From: Actinomadura sp. HBU206391
GTDB lineage: Bacteria > Actinomycetota > Actinomycetes > Streptosporangiales > Streptosporangiaceae
Assembly (NCBI RefSeq): GCF_014323665.1
Contig: NZ_JABVEB010000030.1
Coordinates: 1 to 52,815 of the forward strand
Reading direction: 5' to 3'
Length of the DNA: 52,815 bases
Made by a program: the position numbers and the translations under genes
Shown: positions 41,291 to 51,389 of the stretch, piece by piece
How the letters are laid out: each line of letters begins with the position of its first letter
Position numbering within the stretch: position 1 is the first letter of the stretch
The notes under the pieces: model-generated
Told to the model about the DNA's origin: nothing
What the model saw: only the letters and a program-made list of their open reading frames with translations
The model's database searches: none

Positions 41291-43090
41291 TCAGCGCCGC
41301 GCGGACTTCGGCGGGCGTTTGAGCAGGCCCGGAATCCGCAGCCGCGGCCAGACGATGAAGGCCTCGGCCTCCAGGGCGGCCAGCGCGATGCGAGGGGCGT
41401 CGTTGAGGCTGGGGTAGACGAAGAAGCGCGGCTGCCAGACCGGATCGAACTTGGCGTTGAACTTGTACAGCGACTCGATCTGGAACCAACGGGACAGGAA
41501 CACCAGCAGACCCCGCCAGGCGCGGAGCACCGGCCCGGCGCCGATGCGCTCGCCCCGCGCGAGCACTGACCGGAAGACCGCGAAGTTCAGCGACAGCCGC
41601 TTGATGCCGAGCTCGGGCGCGGCCTTGATCGCCTCGACGATGAGGTAGTCGTTGAGACCCGGCTGGGTGCTGCGGTCACGCCGCATGAGGTCGAGGGACA
41701 GCCCGTCGATGCCCCACGGCACGAAGTGCAGGAAGGCGTGCAGCTCCCCGTCCTTGATCGCGGTGGCGATCGCGCACTCGCCGTCGCCCTCCTCGCCGAC
41801 GCGGCCGAGCGCCATGGAGAAGCCTCGCTCGGTGTCGGTACCCCGCCACGCGTCGGCCTGGGCCCACAGGGATTCGAGCTCCTCGGCGGAGAACTCCCGC
41901 TCCCGGCGGATCTCCGCTTTGTAGCCCTGCCGGGCCACCCGGTTCACCATCTGCCGCACATTGCGCATGGAGCGGCCGTCCAGGCCGAACTCGTCGATGT
42001 TGATGAACGCCTCGTCACCGATCTCCAGGGCGTCGAGCTGCCCTTCGCGGCACCAGACCTCGGCGCCCACCTCACTGCAGCCCATCACCGCGGGCACCCA
42101 GGCGTGCTGGTCGGCCTCGTCCATGAACGCCCTGATCGCCCCGGGCCAGGCCTCGGGATCACCGAGCGGATCGCCTCCGGCCAGCATCACGCCGGAGACG
42201 ACCCGGTAGGTGATGCACGCCTTGCCGGTGGGCGACCAGATGACGCTCTTGTCACGGCGCAGGGAGAAGTAACCGAGGGAGTCCCGGGCCCCTTGCCTGG
42301 TCAGCAGCTCGCGGATGCGATCCTCGTCGTCGGCCGACAGCGAAGGTGACGGCTCGGCGGGGCGCAGGAACAGGTAGACGGTCACCACACCGGTGAACAG
42401 GCCGAGCCCGGACAGGATGTACTGGAGCAACTCGCCACGGCGGCCCGGGATGAAGTCGACCGGGCCGTTGAGGCCGATCAGGCCGACCAGGACGTGTTCG
42501 AGCCGCTCGGCGTAGGAGTTGTCGCCGACGAGCAGCCGGGCGTTGAGCGACATGAACAGCATGCCGATGAGCACACTGCCGGCGACCAGCCCCAGCCCGA
42601 CGTACATGGCCCGCCAGCGGGTCCGGGAGTCGCCGATGGCGTAGAACTCGTTGCGGTAGTGCGTCAGCGCGCCGAGCATCAGGGCCGGGATCAGCAGCTC
42701 CCCGGGGCCGAAGTCACGGGCCACCCGGAAGATGATGCTGACCGCCAGCAGGACCACGACGGCCTGCCACGCCCGTCTCTTCCGCCGGCGGAGCGCGTGG
42801 GAGAGCAGCAGGAGCAGCAGGCCGGTGATGACGGTCGCCGCCCGGGCCACGTTGGTGAGCACGCCGGGAACGATGTCGGTCATCCGGATGATGCGCGGGT
42901 CCCAGTCGGGGGCCACCGCGCCGATCACATCGTGGACGCCGATGAGGAAGCACAGCCAGCCCGCCGTGACCGGCACCCAGCGGCGCTGCCGCCGCCGGTC
43001 CGGAGATCGGTGGACCGCGCTCTCGCCCTTACTCTGGAGAGCGGACTTCTCACGCTCTGTCTCCACTGTTACGGCCCCAAAGCTTGGCAT
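41291..43090 (-). CDS. DUF2156 membrane protein, aminoacyl-phosphatidylglycerol-synthase-like (MprF-type)
   Basis: 599 residues. About six to seven N-terminal membrane helices (from WVPVTAGWLCFLIGVHDVIGAVA to LSGLGLFTGVVTVYLFL) are followed by a soluble dual-GNAT DUF2156 domain: RDSLGYFSLRRDKSVIW, GDPLGDPEAWPGAIRAFMDEAD, NIDEFGLDGRSMRNVRQMVNRVAR, ELESLWAQADAWRG, GFSMALGR, and LSLDLMRRDRS through LNFAVFRSVLARGER. This matches MprF/LysX-type enzymes that put an amino acid from aminoacyl-tRNA on phosphatidylglycerol, lowering surface charge. The amino acid is not evident. ATG 43090 is uncertain; internal GTG codons are possible. Confidence 0.9.
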   Translation of the reverse strand: MPSFGAVTVETEREKSALQSKGESAVHRSPDRRRQRRWVPVTAGWLCFLIGVHDVIGAVAPDWDPRIIRMTDIVPGVLTNVARAATVITGLLLLLLSHALRRRKRRAWQAVVVLLAVSIIFRVARDFGPGELLIPALMLGALTHYRNEFYAIGDSRTRWRAMYVGLGLVAGSVLIGMLFMSLNARLLVGDNSYAERLEHVLVGLIGLNGPVDFIPGRRGELLQYILSGLGLFTGVVTVYLFLRPAEPSPSLSADDEDRIRELLTRQGARDSLGYFSLRRDKSVIWSPTGKACITYRVVSGVMLAGGDPLGDPEAWPGAIRAFMDEADQHAWVPAVMGCSEVGAEVWCREGQLDALEIGDEAFINIDEFGLDGRSMRNVRQMVNRVARQGYKAEIRREREFSAEELESLWAQADAWRGTDTERGFSMALGRVGEEGDGECAIATAIKDGELHAFLHFVPWGIDGLSLDLMRRDRSTQPGLNDYLIVEAIKAAPELGIKRLSLNFAVFRSVLARGERIGAGPVLRAWRGLLVFLSRWFQIESLYKFNAKFDPVWQPRFFVYPSLNDAPRIALAALEAEAFIVWPRLRIPGLLKRPPKSARR

Positions 43091-43174
43091 CCATTACCGC
43101 CGAAAGCGAGACATTCGGTCAGCGTAGATGCCGACTGCCTGCCTGGCCCAAATACCCGCAGCCCCAGCTGAGAA

Positions 43175-43202
43175 ACGACGCGACTCGGAGACGACGCGAC
43201 TC
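43175..43202. repeat. 16-bp direct repeat at the folE 3' end
   Basis: ACGACGCGACTCGGAG at 43175-43190 is followed at once by ACGACGCGACTC at 43191-43202, which runs into the folE stop codon. Looks like recent slippage. Confidence 0.6.
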
Positions 43203-43866
43203 AGAAGCGGCGGAGGATGAGGCTCATGGCCTCCGCACGGGTCTTCTCGGAGTCCCGGAAGTCTCCTCGTACGGCCGAGGTCACGGTCTTCGCGCCAGGC
43301 TTACGGACGCCGCGCATCGTCATGCAGAGATGCTCGGCCTCGATCACTACGATAGCGCCACGCGGCTCCAGCACCTTCATCAGCGCGTCGGCGATCTGAC
43401 TGGTCATCCGCTCTTGCACCTGGGGCCTACGGGCATAGATGTCGACCAATCGGGCCAGTTTGGACAGCCCGGTGATGTGCCCCTTCTCGTTGGGCGTGTA
43501 GCCGACATGAGCGACGCCGTGGAAGGGCACGAGGTGGTGCTCACAGATGGAGTAGACCTCGATGTCCTTGACCAGGACCATCTCGTCATGATCGGCGTCG
43601 AACATGGCGCTCATGACGTCCTCGGGGCGCTGACGCAACCCCGCGAACTGCTCGGCGTACGCCCGCGCGACCCGAGCGGGCGTGTCGAGGAGCCCATCGC
43701 GATCGGGGTCCTCCCCGATCGCGATGAGGATCTCTCGCACCGCCCGCTCGATGCGCGCGTGGTCGAACTCGGGTAGCGGCGGGGTCAGATCCCCGCCGGG
43801 GAACTCGTCTTCAGGTCGCGCCAACGCAGGCTCAGCTCTTCTCCTGATCGCCCACTGCGGGCTCAC
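43201..43866 (-). CDS. folE: GTP cyclohydrolase I
   Basis: 221 residues; opens GTP to dihydroneopterin triphosphate, the first folate step. Zinc and catalytic motifs: [50 protein letters not shown], and [29 protein letters not shown] 43866 overlaps ftsH by 35 bp. TTG 43824, 8 bp after the ftsH stop, is a second plausible start; AGGAG lies within the ftsH end. Co-transcription with ftsH is evident from position. Confidence 0.96.
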   Translation of the reverse strand: MSPQWAIRRRAEPALARPEDEFPGGDLTPPLPEFDHARIERAVREILIAIGEDPDRDGLLDTPARVARAYAEQFAGLRQRPEDVMSAMFDADHDEMVLVKDIEVYSICEHHLVPFHGVAHVGYTPNEKGHITGLSKLARLVDIYARRPQVQERMTSQIADALMKVLEPRGAIVVIEAEHLCMTMRGVRKPGAKTVTSAVRGDFRDSEKTRAEAMSLILRRF

Positions 43867-45841
43867 CGATCCCGCCGGCCTGCCCGTTGCCCGACGTCAG
43901 ATCCTGTACGTCCTTGGGGCCCATGAGAGCGAGCTCCTTGGGCGTCAGCACCGGCGGCCGGTCGGACGGCACCCGCTTGCCGTAACCCGTGTAGGACTTC
44001 TGGAACGGCCGCTTGTTCACCGGCGAGAAGACGTCGAGGACCTCGTTCTTGGACAGGGTCTCCTTGTCCATGAGCCTCAGCACCAGGTCGTCGAGCACGT
44101 CGCGGTACTCGACCAGGATCTCCCAGGCGACGTCGTGCGCAGACTCGATGTAGCGCCGCACCTCGTCGTCGATCGCCGAGGCGATGTCCTCGGAGTAGTC
44201 GCGCTCGTGGCCCACGTCACGGCCGAGGAAGACCTCACCGGCGCCGGTGCCGAACCGGCGGGCGCCGAGACGCTCGCTCATGCCGTACTCGGTCACCATG
44301 TTGCGGGCGATCGAGGTGGCCTTCTCGATGTCGTTGGACGCACCGGTCGTGGGCTCGTGGAACACGAGCTCCTCGGCGGTACGGCCGCCCAGCAGCATGG
44401 CCAGCTGGTCGGTCATCTCCGAGCGCGTGGTGAGGAACTTGTCCTCCATCGGCAGGGTCATGGTGTAACCCAGGGCCCGGCCGCGCGGCAGGATCGTGAC
44501 CTTGTGCACGGGGTCGGCGTTCGGCAGCGCGTGCGCCACCAGAGCGTGACCGCCCTCGTGATAGGCGATGATCTTCTTCTCGGACTCGGACATGACCCGG
44601 GTCTTGCGCTCCGGACCGGCCATCACGCGGTCGATCGCCTCTTCGAGCGTGGCCATGTCGATCTGCTTACGGTCGAAGCGCGCGGTGAGCAGCGCCGCCT
44701 CGTTGATGACGTTGGCCAGGTCGGCACCGGTGAAACCGGGCGTACGCCGCGCGATGACGTCCAGCTCCACGTCATCGGTGAACGGCTTGCCCCGGCCGTG
44801 CACGCGGAGGATGCCCTTGCGGCCCTCGAGGTCGGGACGGTCGATGACGACCTGCCGGTCGAAGCGGCCGGGACGCAGCAGCGCCGGGTCGAGGATGTCG
44901 GGACGGTTGGTCGCGGCGATCAGGATGACGCCGCCCTTCACGTCGAAGCCGTCCATCTCGACCAGCAGCTGGTTGAGGGTCTGCTCGCGCTCGTCGTGAC
45001 CGCCGCCGAGCCCGGCACCACGGTGCCGGCCGACCGCGTCGATCTCGTCGATGAAGATGATCGCGGGGGCGTTGGTCTTGGCCTGCTCGAACAGGTCGCG
45101 GACCCGGGAGGCGCCGACACCGACGAACATCTCCACGAAGTCGGAACCCGAGATCGAGTAGAACGGCACCCCGGCCTCACCGGCGACGGCCCGGGCGAGC
45201 AGCGTCTTACCGGTACCGGGCGGGCCGTACAGCAGCACACCCTTGGGGATCTTGGCCCCGATGGCCTGGAACTTGGCGGGGTTCTGCAGGAAGTCCTTGA
45301 TCTCCTGCAGTTCCTCGATCGCCTCGTCCGCACCGGCCACGTCGGAGAACGTGGTCTTGGGCGTGTCCTTGGTGATGAGCTTGGCCTTGGACTTGCCGAA
45401 GTTCATCACGCGAGAGCCGCCGCCCTGCATCTGGTTCATGATGAACAGGAAGATCAACACGACCACGACGATCGGCAGCAGGCTGAACAGCAGGCTCACG
45501 ATGAAGCTCTGCTTGGGCACCTCGACGTTGTAGCCGCCCTTGAGCTGCCCAGCGTCGTACTTCTGCTGGAGCAGTTCCTGCAGCTTCACGCCCTGGCCGT
45601 CGACCCAGGAGGCCTGCTGCTGCTTCTTGGTCTTGTCGACCAGGGTGACCTCGATGCGCTGATCCTTGTCAACGATCTTGGCTGACTGGACCTTGCCCTG
45701 TTGGATCTCCTGTATCACCCTGGCGGTGTCGGCCTTCTCGTAGGAGCCGCTGGGGTTGACCCCCCACATGACAAGGGCCACCAGAAGACCGAACAACAGG
45801 ACCCACAGCAGCGGCCCGCGAAAGTAGCGCTTCACGTCCAT
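43832..45841 (-). CDS. ftsH: ATP-dependent membrane metalloprotease FtsH
   Basis: 669 residues. Two membrane helices ([18 protein letters not shown] and [20 protein letters not shown]) flank the extracytoplasmic domain. The AAA+ domain has GPPGTGKT (206-213), Walker B IIFIDEID (261-268) and [11 protein letters not shown]. The peptidase has the zinc motif HEGGH (428-432). It degrades misassembled membrane proteins and short-lived regulators. The C-terminal 60 residues are Gly/Gln/Asp-rich, as in actinobacterial FtsH. ATG 45841. It is the gene between hpt and folE, an order widely conserved in actinobacteria. Confidence 0.98.
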   Translation of the reverse strand: MDVKRYFRGPLLWVLLFGLLVALVMWGVNPSGSYEKADTARVIQEIQQGKVQSAKIVDKDQRIEVTLVDKTKKQQQASWVDGQGVKLQELLQQKYDAGQLKGGYNVEVPKQSFIVSLLFSLLPIVVVVLIFLFIMNQMQGGGSRVMNFGKSKAKLITKDTPKTTFSDVAGADEAIEELQEIKDFLQNPAKFQAIGAKIPKGVLLYGPPGTGKTLLARAVAGEAGVPFYSISGSDFVEMFVGVGASRVRDLFEQAKTNAPAIIFIDEIDAVGRHRGAGLGGGHDEREQTLNQLLVEMDGFDVKGGVILIAATNRPDILDPALLRPGRFDRQVVIDRPDLEGRKGILRVHGRGKPFTDDVELDVIARRTPGFTGADLANVINEAALLTARFDRKQIDMATLEEAIDRVMAGPERKTRVMSESEKKIIAYHEGGHALVAHALPNADPVHKVTILPRGRALGYTMTLPMEDKFLTTRSEMTDQLAMLLGGRTAEELVFHEPTTGASNDIEKATSIARNMVTEYGMSERLGARRFGTGAGEVFLGRDVGHERDYSEDIASAIDDEVRRYIESAHDVAWEILVEYRDVLDDLVLRLMDKETLSKNEVLDVFSPVNKRPFQKSYTGYGKRVPSDRPPVLTPKELALMGPKDVQDLTSGNGQAGGIGEPAVGDQEKS

Positions 45842-46023
45842 GAATTCGGCAACCCCGTAAGGGGCCCGTCCCTCCTGACCAACATCTGCGAACTCACCGG
45901 ACCATGCCGGCCCGCCGAGACGGTCTCCCCCAGTGGTTACCCGGTTTGCCGCCGGGATACTGAAGGTACACCGATGACAGCGGGGCTGCAGCCGGTGATC
46001 ACCACGTACCCACTTCCAGAGTG

Positions 46024-46623
46024 TTAACGATGCCCCTGGTCTTCTTGTTCCCCAGGCGTGGGCTCAGTGGCTCCACCGTATACATGCGGTGCCAGGGTGC
46101 CGACGAACGGAAGGTTCCGGTACTGCTCCGAGTAGTCGAGCCCGTAGCCGATGACGAACTCGTTGGGGATGTCGAAACCGATGTACTTCACGTCGACCTC
46201 GGTCTTGACCGCGTCGGGCTTGCGCAGCAGGGCGCAGATCTCCAGGGACGCGGGTCCCCGTGAGCGAAGGTTGCTGACCAGCCACGACAAGGTGAGGCCG
46301 GAGTCGACGATGTCCTCGACGATCAGCACGTGCCGGCCCATGATGTCGGCGTCTAGGTCCTTGAGGATCCGCACGACCCCCGAGGACTTGGTCCCCGAGC
46401 CGTACGACGACACCGCCATCCAGTCCATCGCCAGCGGCGAGTGCAGGGCCCGCGCGAGATCGGCCATCACCATGACCGCGCCCTTGAGCACGCCCACGAG
46501 AAGCAGATCCCGCTCGGCGTAGTCGGCGTCGATCTTCCCCGCCAGCTCCTGGATCTTGGCCTGCAGCCGGTCCTCGGAGATCAGCACATTCGCGAGATCC
46601 GCGCCCAGATCCTTCTCGTCCAC
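46024..46623 (-). CDS. hpt: Hypoxanthine phosphoribosyltransferase
   Basis: 199 residues; salvages hypoxanthine/guanine with PRPP. PRTase signature [18 protein letters not shown] (acidic pair with the PRPP loop), [30 protein letters not shown], and the purine-binding end [29 protein letters not shown]. The C-terminal 20 residues (Thr/Pro/Glu/Gln-rich) extend beyond the core. GTG 46623 has GGAAGG 9 nt upstream. tilS lies 91 bp upstream and ftsH 182 bp downstream. Confidence 0.97.
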   Translation of the reverse strand: MDEKDLGADLANVLISEDRLQAKIQELAGKIDADYAERDLLLVGVLKGAVMVMADLARALHSPLAMDWMAVSSYGSGTKSSGVVRILKDLDADIMGRHVLIVEDIVDSGLTLSWLVSNLRSRGPASLEICALLRKPDAVKTEVDVKYIGFDIPNEFVIGYGLDYSEQYRNLPFVGTLAPHVYGGATEPTPGEQEDQGHR

Positions 46624-46714
46624 CCCGACACACCTTCCACACTCGAGCCACGATCAACGGCCGCCGGCCCGTTCGACTCCGCCGATCTGGAGAGGACCAG
46701 ACGGTTTGTCGTGA

Positions 46715-47962
46715 TCAACCGGATTCGGATCGGCCGAATAGCAGCCTCCCATACCGGCGAAAGCCACGTACGCCCCCGGGCAGGTCAACGTGCCTTTGAC
46801 CGCGCCAGCCGGTGACCAGCAGGTCGAGTGCGTCGACGTGCACCGCCGCGAGAGTGCCGGGCGGGCTGCCCGCCGCGATCGCGGCCTGCCGCAGCACCCT
46901 GGTCCGTACGGCCCGCGGAAGCCTCTCCAGCGCCGCCACGTCCAGCCCCCCCGTGTCCGGGCCGGTGTCCAGGCCACCGGTGTCCAGGCCACCGGTGTCC
47001 AGACGGTCGGTCTCCGCACCGGCGGTGTCCACACCGGCCGGGCCGGCCCGCCGGGCATCGGCCAGCGCGCGCTCGGCCCAGGTGTCCAGGGCCTCGGCGT
47101 CTTCGCGGAGCAGCCGGGCGGTACGCGCCAGCGCCTCGGTCACGCCGGGCCCGAGGGCCTTCTCCAGCACGGGCAGCGCGTCGTGGCGGACCCGGACGCG
47201 GGTGAAGGCGGGGTCCTCGTTGTGCGGGTCGTCCCACGGGTCGAGACCCATGGCGAGACAGGCCGTCCGAGTGGTGGCGCGATCCAGCTCCAGCAGCGGC
47301 CGGACGTAACGGATCTCACCACGGTCGAAGACGGGTGGCATGCCGGCCAGCGACCGGGCCCCGGACCCCCGCGCCAGCCCCAGCAGCACCGTCTCGGCCT
47401 GATCGTTGCGGGTGTGGCCGAGCAGGACCACTGCGCCGAGCCGCCGGGCGGTGTCGTCGAGCACCTCGTAGCGGGCGGTGCGAGCCGCCGCCTCGGGGCC
47501 GCCGTCACCGCCCACGGAGACCTTTACCGGCTCGACCGGATCGAGGCCGAGACCGCGCAGCACGCCGGCCACCTCGATCGCACGACCGGCCGATCCGTCC
47601 TGCAGCCCGTGATCGACGGTGACGGCGCCCGCCCGCCGCCCGGCCTTGGGCGCCTCGAAGGCCAGCGCGCCGGCCAGCGCCAGCGAGTCGGCGCCGCCGC
47701 TGCACGCCGCGAGGACCGGCCGCGCCGGCTCGAGATCGCGCAGGGCCACGCGGACGGCCAGGCGCACCGCCGCGACCGCGGGCTCCAGCCGTGGCCGTGC
47801 TGAATTGCGCTCGCTCCGCTCGCGCGGCTCGGGGCGCCTTGAGGCGGCGGCTTCCCTCGTCGCTCCCGAGCGCTCGTTCCTCGCACTCGCTCGCTCCTCA
47901 GTCCAGCCACCGCCGCGCCCCTCGCGTGGCGGCTCGTCGTCAGGCGGAGCGGTCGGTGTCAT
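46715..47962 (-). CDS. tilS: tRNA(Ile)-lysidine synthase with repeat-derived N-terminal extension
   Basis: 415 residues from ATG 47962, which overlaps the upstream metalloprotease stop. TilS turns C34 of tRNA-Ile(CAU) into lysidine. The PP-loop is [17 protein letters not shown], followed by [34 protein letters not shown], and SLAGMPP. Normal TilS would begin near [16 protein letters not shown]. The first about 55 residues here (Glu/Arg/Ser/Ala-rich, [18 protein letters not shown]) are encoded by a dispersed repeat. A second oddity is a (LDTGG)n repeat in the C-terminal half. Both are in-frame, so function is probably retained. Confidence 0.94.
   Translation of the reverse strand: MTPTAPPDDEPPREGRGGGWTEERASARNERSGATREAAASRRPEPRERSERNSARPRLEPAVAAVRLAVRVALRDLEPARPVLAACSGGADSLALAGALAFEAPKAGRRAGAVTVDHGLQDGSAGRAIEVAGVLRGLGLDPVEPVKVSVGGDGGPEAAARTARYEVLDDTARRLGAVVLLGHTRNDQAETVLLGLARGSGARSLAGMPPVFDRGEIRYVRPLLELDRATTRTACLAMGLDPWDDPHNEDPAFTRVRVRHDALPVLEKALGPGVTEALARTARLLREDAEALDTWAERALADARRAGPAGVDTAGAETDRLDTGGLDTGGLDTGPDTGGLDVAALERLPRAVRTRVLRQAAIAAGSPPGTLAAVHVDALDLLVTGWRGQRHVDLPGGVRGFRRYGRLLFGRSESG
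46949..47037 (-). repeat. 15-bp in-frame tandem repeats inside tilS
   Basis: CCGGTGTCCAGGCCA at 46962 and 46977 and a variant at 46992, with degenerate units on both sides, encode repeated LDTGG in TilS. A multiple of three, hence copy-number tolerant. Confidence 0.8.
47809..47935. repeat. GAGC-rich dispersed repeat, copy B (within the tilS 5' end)
   Basis: It begins GCTCGCTCCGCTCGCGCGGC and later has TCGCTCCTCAGTCC then CCGCCGCGCCCCTCGCG, the same order as at 39836-39941. Read on the minus strand it supplies the Arg/Glu/Ser-rich extension of TilS. A short third match, GCTCGCTCCGCTC, is at 49114-49126. Confidence 0.65.
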
Positions 47963-49103
47963 CGGCGGCGTCGGGTTTCGGGCCGGTGCCGTTCGTGCTC
48001 GGCGCCGCGCCGGGAGCCGTGATGGCCGGCGTGCCGGCCACCCGGGCGATCCAGCTCGCCGGCTCCTTGAGCTCATCGTGGCTCGGCAGGGTCTCGGGCG
48101 AGGTCCACACCTGGTTGAAGCCGTCCATGCCGACCTCGGCGACGACCCGCCGCACGAACCGCGACCCTTCGGCGTACTGCTTCATCTTCATGTCGATGCC
48201 GAGCAGGCGGCGGATGGTCTTGTCCATCCGGGAACCGCCCTCGCGGCGGCCCTGGAAACGCGAGCGGATCTCGGCGACCGACGGAACGACCTGCGGGCCG
48301 ACGGCGTCCATGACGTAGTCGCCGTGCCCCTCCACGAGGGTCATCACCGCGGTGAGCCGGTCGAGGATCTTGCGCTGCTCGGGCGACTGGATGGCGTCGA
48401 TGAGGCTGGAGTCGCCGCCCCGCACCGCATCGACCACCGCGTCGGCGGCTTCGCGCAGACGGTTCAGCATGGCGGCGGGGTCGAGGTCGGAGGCGAGCAG
48501 GAACTCCGTCATCTGCTCCTGCACATAGGGGCGCAGCCAGTCCACCCCGGTGAACTGGGTCCGGTGGGTCTCCTCGTGCAGGCACACCCAGAGCCGGAAG
48601 TCATGGGAGTCGACGCCGAGCTCGTTCTCGACGTGCACGATGTTGGGCGCGACGAGCGTGAGCCGACCGGTCGGGGCTCGGCCGGAGGGATCGGGCGGCA
48701 GGAAGAGCTCGTACTGGCCGAGGACCCGGCTCGCCATGTAGGCGAGGATCGCTCCGACCTGCATGCCGGTGACGCGGGAGCCGACGGCCTGGAAGACCGC
48801 GCCCGCCGGGCCGCCGCTCAGCCCGCCCGAGCCGCGGTTCTCGGCGAGCCGCTCCATGAGCGGTTCGAGCACGACCCGGAATCCGTCGACGTTGGCACGG
48901 ATCCAGCCCGGCCGGTCCACGACCGTGGCGGGAGCGGGGTTCTGCTCACCATCTATACCGGTGAATTTCCGGACATGCCCCTGTGCGGTCCGGGAGAGGA
49001 CGCGGAGTTCCTCGACGACCTCACGCGCCTCGGCCTGGCTCACCTGAGGGCCCGGGCGGACAAGGCGGGTTCCCGTCTGAACAGCGACATTCCAGTCGAT
49101 CAT
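47940..49103 (-). CDS. Zinc-dependent metalloprotease (DUF2342 family)
   Basis: 387 residues from ATG 49103 ([19 protein letters not shown], the family start); the TTG at 49112 is less likely. Contains an HExxH zinc motif, [20 protein letters not shown], followed about 100 residues later by [18 protein letters not shown], which supplies a Glu/His that may be the third ligand, and [29 protein letters not shown]. Earlier actinobacterial annotations call this family F420-biosynthesis-associated; I see no evidence for that. No signal peptide. The C-terminus is Pro/Ala/Thr-rich. Conserved neighbour of dacB and tilS. Confidence 0.9.
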   Translation of the reverse strand: MIDWNVAVQTGTRLVRPGPQVSQAEAREVVEELRVLSRTAQGHVRKFTGIDGEQNPAPATVVDRPGWIRANVDGFRVVLEPLMERLAENRGSGGLSGGPAGAVFQAVGSRVTGMQVGAILAYMASRVLGQYELFLPPDPSGRAPTGRLTLVAPNIVHVENELGVDSHDFRLWVCLHEETHRTQFTGVDWLRPYVQEQMTEFLLASDLDPAAMLNRLREAADAVVDAVRGGDSSLIDAIQSPEQRKILDRLTAVMTLVEGHGDYVMDAVGPQVVPSVAEIRSRFQGRREGGSRMDKTIRRLLGIDMKMKQYAEGSRFVRRVVAEVGMDGFNQVWTSPETLPSHDELKEPASWIARVAGTPAITAPGAAPSTNGTGPKPDAADDTDRSA

Positions 49104-49113
49104 TGTGCTCAAT

Positions 49114-49126
49114 GCTCGCTCCGCTC
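49114..49126. repeat. GAGC-rich repeat, short match C
   Basis: GCTCGCTCCGCTC, identical to the first 13 bases of copy B, in the 176-bp gap between dacB and the metalloprotease. Only this core is shared, so it may be a fragment. Confidence 0.45.
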
Positions 49127-49279
49127 ATACCGGCCCGCGTTAGCGCGCCTCCGGCTCACGACCTGCCGCGGCAACTCGCGTTATTACTCCACCGTACGTT
49201 CCCTCCCGGTGCCGTAGCACCATTACCTCGCCTCCCGTTCGCCGAACCCGGGTCGCGATGGTCATCTTCCCTGGTCATG

Positions 49280-50632
49280 TCAACGGCATCCGCACATCGC
49301 GACGATCGACGCGAGCTGGTCGAGCACCTCGCTGTTGGTGCTGCCGGCCATGAACGCGAACGCCAGCAGCCGCCCGTCCGCGTCGCTGGTGATCCCCGCG
49401 AGCGTGCTGACGTTCGCGAGCGTCCCGGTCTTGGCCCGTACGACACCCGCGCCCGGGAGGGCCACGGTCGTGTAGCGGTCCGCGAGGGTGCCGGAGAATC
49501 CGGCGACGGGCAGACCGGTGATCATCGCGCGGAGCTCGGGCCGCTTGCCGGAGGCGGCGAGCGAGATGATCCGGGCCAGCGCCATCGGCGTGATCCGGTT
49601 GCTGGTCGACAGGCCGCTGCCGTCGGCGAGCCGGACGCCTTCGCCGACGCCGAGCTGGGCCAGCGTCTCCTGGACGGCCTGCGCCCCTCCCGCGAAGGTG
49701 GGCGGACGCTTCCGCTTGATCGCCACCTGCCGGATCATGGCCTCGGCCAGATCGTTGTCGCTGTCGGTCATGAGGCGCTCGACCAGCACCGACACCGGCG
49801 GCGACTGCACCGCGGCGAGCTGCGCGGCCTTCGGCGCGGCCTGCGTACGGGTGCCGGCCCTGGCGCTGATCCCGTTCTGCCGGAGCAGTCCGGCGAAGGC
49901 CTGCGTGGCCGCGCCCGGCGGATCGGCGACCCGGCTCCTGTTCCCCGGCGCCACCCGGCCCTCATCGACCATGAGCGCGGTGACCGGGGCGACCTCGCCG
50001 TCGGGCATGTAGTTGGGCTTCCAGCCGGGCGCAGTGCGGGAGCCCTGGTAGAGCGAGGCGTCATAGTCCACGCGCACCCGGGTGGTGCCCGCCGCCTTGA
50101 GCGCCGCCGCCGTGCGCTTGGCCAGGTCGGGCAGCGAGGCGTACGTCGGATAACCCCGTGGCGGTCCGGCGGTCAACGTGGGGTCGCCGCCGCCGACGAG
50201 CACGATGCCGCCGCCCGCTCCCTTCACCACCTTGGTGGTCAGGCGATACTCGGAGCCGAGCACGGCGAGGGCGGCGGCCGACGTCACGACCTTGGTGGTC
50301 GAGGCGGGCACCGCCGCGACCTTGGCCCGCTGGTCGAACAGCGTGCGCCGGGTCGTGGCGTCGACGACGACCGCGTTGATGGCCCCCGCCTGTCCGCCCA
50401 GCAGGCCGAGCAGTTCGATGCCCAGACCGCTGCCCGGCATCGGTGCCGACGCGTCCGAGGGGATCACCGACGACCCGGAGGCCCGTACGATGGCGCGCGT
50501 CGCGACGCTCGGCGGCTCCAGTTGCAGGCTGCTCTGGGGCGTGAGCTTCACCACCGCGACGCCCGCGCCCAGAGTGAAGACGTTGAGCAGCGACAGTGTG
50601 ACCATGGCCACGATGCGATCCCGCCTCAGCAC
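49280..50632 (-). CDS. dacB: D-alanyl-D-alanine carboxypeptidase/endopeptidase (PBP4, peptidase S13)
   Basis: 450 residues from GTG 50632, with GGAGGGG 7 nt upstream; GTG 50659 is only an in-frame codon. An N-terminal signal-anchor (MVTLSLLNVFTLGAGVAVV) leads to the S13 penicillin-binding fold: SxxK with Ser111 and Lys114 (PASTTK), SDN at 291-293 (TDSDNDLAEAM), and KTGT at 401. It trims stem peptides or cuts 4-3 cross-links in peptidoglycan. It heads the run dacB-metalloprotease-tilS-hpt-ftsH-fol and is divergent from ppa. Confidence 0.96.
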   Translation of the reverse strand: MLRRDRIVAMVTLSLLNVFTLGAGVAVVKLTPQSSLQLEPPSVATRAIVRASGSSVIPSDASAPMPGSGLGIELLGLLGGQAGAINAVVVDATTRRTLFDQRAKVAAVPASTTKVVTSAAALAVLGSEYRLTTKVVKGAGGGIVLVGGGDPTLTAGPPRGYPTYASLPDLAKRTAAALKAAGTTRVRVDYDASLYQGSRTAPGWKPNYMPDGEVAPVTALMVDEGRVAPGNRSRVADPPGAATQAFAGLLRQNGISARAGTRTQAAPKAAQLAAVQSPPVSVLVERLMTDSDNDLAEAMIRQVAIKRKRPPTFAGGAQAVQETLAQLGVGEGVRLADGSGLSTSNRITPMALARIISLAASGKRPELRAMITGLPVAGFSGTLADRYTTVALPGAGVVRAKTGTLANVSTLAGITSDADGRLLAFAFMAGSTNSEVLDQLASIVAMCGCR

Positions 50633-50738
50633 GTGACCACCCCTCCGCTCACCTGGCACTCAGCGACGTGCGACATCCTTATATACGGCAAGACCTCATT
50701 AGACACGTATCTACCGCGCGGGGGAGCGGAGGATCACT

Positions 50739-51242
50739 ATGGAAAGGAACAAGGTGGAATTCGACGTCACCATCGAGATCCCCAAGGGCCAGCGCAACAA
50801 GTATGAGATGGATCATGAAACCGGCCGCATCCGGCTGGACCGGATGTTGTTCACCTCCACTCAGTATCCGGCCGACTACGGGTTCATCGAGGGCACGCTC
50901 GGCGAGGACGGCGACCCCTTGGACGCCTTGGTGCTGCTCCAGGAACCGACGTTCCCCGGTTGTCTGATCCGCTGCCGCGCCGTGGGCATGTTCCGCATGC
51001 AGGATGAGGCGGGCGGCGACGACAAGGTCCTGTGCGTACCGTCCACCGACCCGCGCAGCGAGCACCTACGCGACATTCACCACGTTCCGGAGTTCGACCG
51101 GCTGGAGATCCAGCACTTCTTCGAGGTCTACAAGGACCTCGAGCCGGGCAAGTCGGTCGAGGGCGCCAGTTGGGTCGGCCGCACCGAGGCCGAGATCGAG
51201 ATCGAGCAGTCCCGCAAGAGGCTGTCCGAGCAGGGCCATTAA
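50739..51242 (+). CDS. ppa: Inorganic pyrophosphatase (family I)
   Basis: 167 residues; hydrolyses pyrophosphate and so drives biosynthetic reactions. Family I signatures are present: [50 protein letters not shown] (the DxDPxD metal site), [11 protein letters not shown], and the C-terminal [24 protein letters not shown] 50739 has GGAGG 7 nt upstream. Divergent from dacB across a 106-bp, relatively AT-rich promoter region. A hairpin lies between it and the convergent NlpC/P60 gene. Confidence 0.98.
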   Translation: MERNKVEFDVTIEIPKGQRNKYEMDHETGRIRLDRMLFTSTQYPADYGFIEGTLGEDGDPLDALVLLQEPTFPGCLIRCRAVGMFRMQDEAGGDDKVLCVPSTDPRSEHLRDIHHVPEFDRLEIQHFFEVYKDLEPGKSVEGASWVGRTEAEIEIEQSRKRLSEQGH

Positions 51243-51320
51243 GAGCGGTCGGCGATGCGACGGGGCGCGGAGTGCACCGGCCTCTATGCGGCCTCCCGCC
51301 GGATGACCGGGCATCTCGCA

Positions 51321-51344
51321 GCGCGGGCGTCAAAGCGCCCGCGC
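51321..51344. terminator. Hairpin between ppa and the second NlpC/P60 gene
   Basis: GCGCGGGCG (51321-51329) pairs perfectly with CGCCCGCGC (51336-51344), 6-nt loop, between convergent stop codons at 51242 and 51390. Confidence 0.6.
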
Positions 51345-51389
51345 GCCGCCGCGCCGCAGGCGCGGCCCGTCAACAGCGTGCTTCATCGA

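Noticed and set aside
43682..45685. 667-codon plus-strand frame opposite ftsH and folE
   Set aside because: Antisense shadow; ftsH on the minus strand is unmistakable.
47940..49103. F420-biosynthesis role for the DUF2342 metalloprotease
   Set aside because: The label is an old association; no F420 gene is nearby and the visible motif is HExxH.
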